The notes beneath the pieces were generated by a model that was not told the DNA's origin, made no database searches, and saw nothing but the letters and a program-made list of their open reading frames with translations. Both the position numbers and the translations under genes were made by a program. Below, piece by piece: positions 32,286 through 33,099 of a DNA stretch of 33,099 nucleotides (position 1 is its first letter; every line of letters starts with the position of its first letter). The stretch covers positions 1 through 33,099 of the forward strand of contig JAHBVI010000076.1 in NCBI GenBank assembly GCA_019637635.1, read 5' to 3'. This stretch comes from Anaerolineae bacterium (GTDB lineage Bacteria > Chloroflexota > Anaerolineae > Promineifilales > Promineifilaceae).

Positions 32286-33028
32286 AAGAACAATTGAACG
32301 AGCTTGGCCGGAAATATCTATCAAAATCCACGCGGCAGCGCATCATTCGCTACACTCGTTGGCCGCCAGTGGGATGGGCGCGTTTGGGCAGCTTACGCCG
32401 GCTGCGCCCCATCAGCCCGGATTGGGGCATGGAGCGGGGCCAACCCATTGACCGCTATTACATTGAAAATTTTCTGGCGGCACATGCCGCCGATGTGCGG
32501 GGGCGCGTGTTGGAAATTGGCAGCAATACATACACACGCCGTTTCGGCGGCGACCAGGTCACACAGAGTGTGGTACTGCACGTGGCCGAGCAAAAGGATG
32601 TTGTCACCCTGATCGGCGATTTAACTACCGGGGAAAATATGCCGGCGGATACGTTTGATTGTGTCATTTTAACGCAAACCCTGAACGCGATTTTTGATGT
32701 GGCGGCGGCAATACGAACCGTTCACCGCATCTTAAAACCAGGTGGGGTGGCGCTTATTACCGTGCCGGGCATCAGCAAGATCAGCCGGTATGACATGGAT
32801 CGGTGGGGCTATTACTGGAGCTTCACCACAGCTTCGATGATGCGGTTAATGACGGCCGTTTTCCCGCCTGACTGTGTGCAAATTGCCGCTCATGGCAACG
32901 TCCTGACGGCCATTGCTTTTTTACATGGCCTGTCCAGCCAGGAACTACGCCGCCGGGAGCTAGATACCATTGACCCCGATTATGAACTGCTGATCACAGT
33001 GCGGGCTGCAAAACCGGAAAGTAAGTGA
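32282..33028 (+). CDS. SAM-dependent methyltransferase-like protein
   Basis: Protein of 248 residues with a shortened class I methyltransferase core. Motif I is divergent: VLEIGSNTYTRRFGG at about 75-89 in place of GxGxG. Then come DTFDCVILTQTLNAIFD and IRTVHRILKPGGVALITVPG, which are classical. The sequence GYYWSFTTASMMRLM near 180 is typical of methyltransferases found in exopolysaccharide loci beside GT2 genes. An N-terminal extension of about 55 residues precedes the core. It is coupled to the flippase by ATGA and to the next gene by TGATG. Substrate is not known; some members of this group may have lost activity. Confidence 0.8.
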   Translation: MKEQLNELGRKYLSKSTRQRIIRYTRWPPVGWARLGSLRRLRPISPDWGMERGQPIDRYYIENFLAAHAADVRGRVLEIGSNTYTRRFGGDQVTQSVVLHVAEQKDVVTLIGDLTTGENMPADTFDCVILTQTLNAIFDVAAAIRTVHRILKPGGVALITVPGISKISRYDMDRWGYYWSFTTASMMRLMTAVFPPDCVQIAAHGNVLTAIAFLHGLSSQELRRRELDTIDPDYELLITVRAAKPESK

Positions 33029-33099
33029 TGCGGTTAAAGGGTGTGAAAACAATGCGGCAGGCAGTGCGTTGGCTGCGCAGCCGGTGGGGTCAGCAGATA
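33028..33099 (+). CDS. start of an unidentified gene, cut by the window edge
   Basis: An open frame of 24 codons runs from an ATG that overlaps the previous stop (TGATG) to the end of the window. The overlap style matches the rest of the locus, so it is likely a real gene. The visible residues (MRLKGVKTMRQAV...) are basic and too few to identify; an internal ATG at 33052 could also be the start. Confidence 0.5.
   Translation, partial: MRLKGVKTMRQAVRWLRSRWGQQI

Larger units (their letters stand above)
294..32859. repeat. dispersed octamer palindrome ACGGCCGT, about 69 copies
   Basis: A hand scan finds about 69 exact copies, for example at 1318, 2299, 4540, 5425, 6677, 7520, 8942, 10764, 12432, 15182, 16953, 18063, 20246, 21234, 22850, 25048, 27230, 28234, 31427 and 32852. 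One copy (294) is in a CRISPR spacer. Nearly all lie within genes, in every codon phase: DGR/NGR/HGR, TAV, or RP-x. This points to selection or mutation bias at DNA level and not to a protein motif. Confidence 0.9.

Overview
The window looks like a chromosomal segment from a filamentous or biofilm-forming environmental bacterium, most likely a member of the Chloroflexota (Anaerolineae/Ardenticatenia-like). This placement is inferred from gene style (moderately high GC, compact glycan cluster, type I-C-like CRISPR repeats) and is not proven. Every gene lies on the + strand.

Layout. (1) 40-944: a CRISPR array of 14 repeats and 13 spacers with type I-C-like repeats; no cas genes are visible, and if present nearby they would lie left of base 1. 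(2) 1158-3362: glgB, the glycogen branching enzyme. (3) 3363-3762: a 400-bp gene-free stretch with a TATAAT box, a strongly folded candidate non-coding RNA with CCUCCU-rich loops, and a perfect intrinsic terminator. (4) 3763 to the window end: one very long unidirectional surface-polysaccharide locus. It holds three GT4, three GT2 and two multi-membrane GT-C glycosyltransferases, a Wzx-type flippase and a DUF2304 membrane protein. It also holds an unusually rich set of decorating enzymes: two asparagine-synthase-type amidotransferases, four SAM methyltransferases, an O-carbamoyltransferase, a SASA-type esterase, a PIG-L deacetylase, a formyltransferase-like protein, a sulfotransferase and an SDR epimerase. 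Two membrane-anchored beta-propeller proteins and a GlpD-like glycerol-3-phosphate dehydrogenase are also present. Most junctions are 1-4 bp ATGA/TGATG overlaps, implying translational coupling.

Two signals the gene list does not explain stand out. First, the octamer palindrome ACGGCCGT occurs about 69 times by hand count (roughly one per 480 bp, where about one in the whole window is expected). It lies in all three codon phases and once inside a CRISPR spacer, behaving like the HIP1 palindrome of cyanobacteria. Second, the few real gaps in the polysaccharide locus are occupied by inverted-repeat elements. Several are built of 7-bp tandem units, like the STRR repeats of filamentous cyanobacteria, and they sit at, or supply, the stop codon of the preceding gene. 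These elements cut the locus into modules.

How the genes would act together (inference): cytoplasmic glycosyltransferases build a lipid-linked glycan, the decorating enzymes add amide, methyl, carbamoyl, formyl and sulfate groups, the flippase moves the product across the membrane, and the GT-C enzymes, anchored propellers and esterase act at or outside the membrane. No priming sugar transferase, Wzy polymerase or export channel is recognisable here, so the locus continues beyond the right edge.
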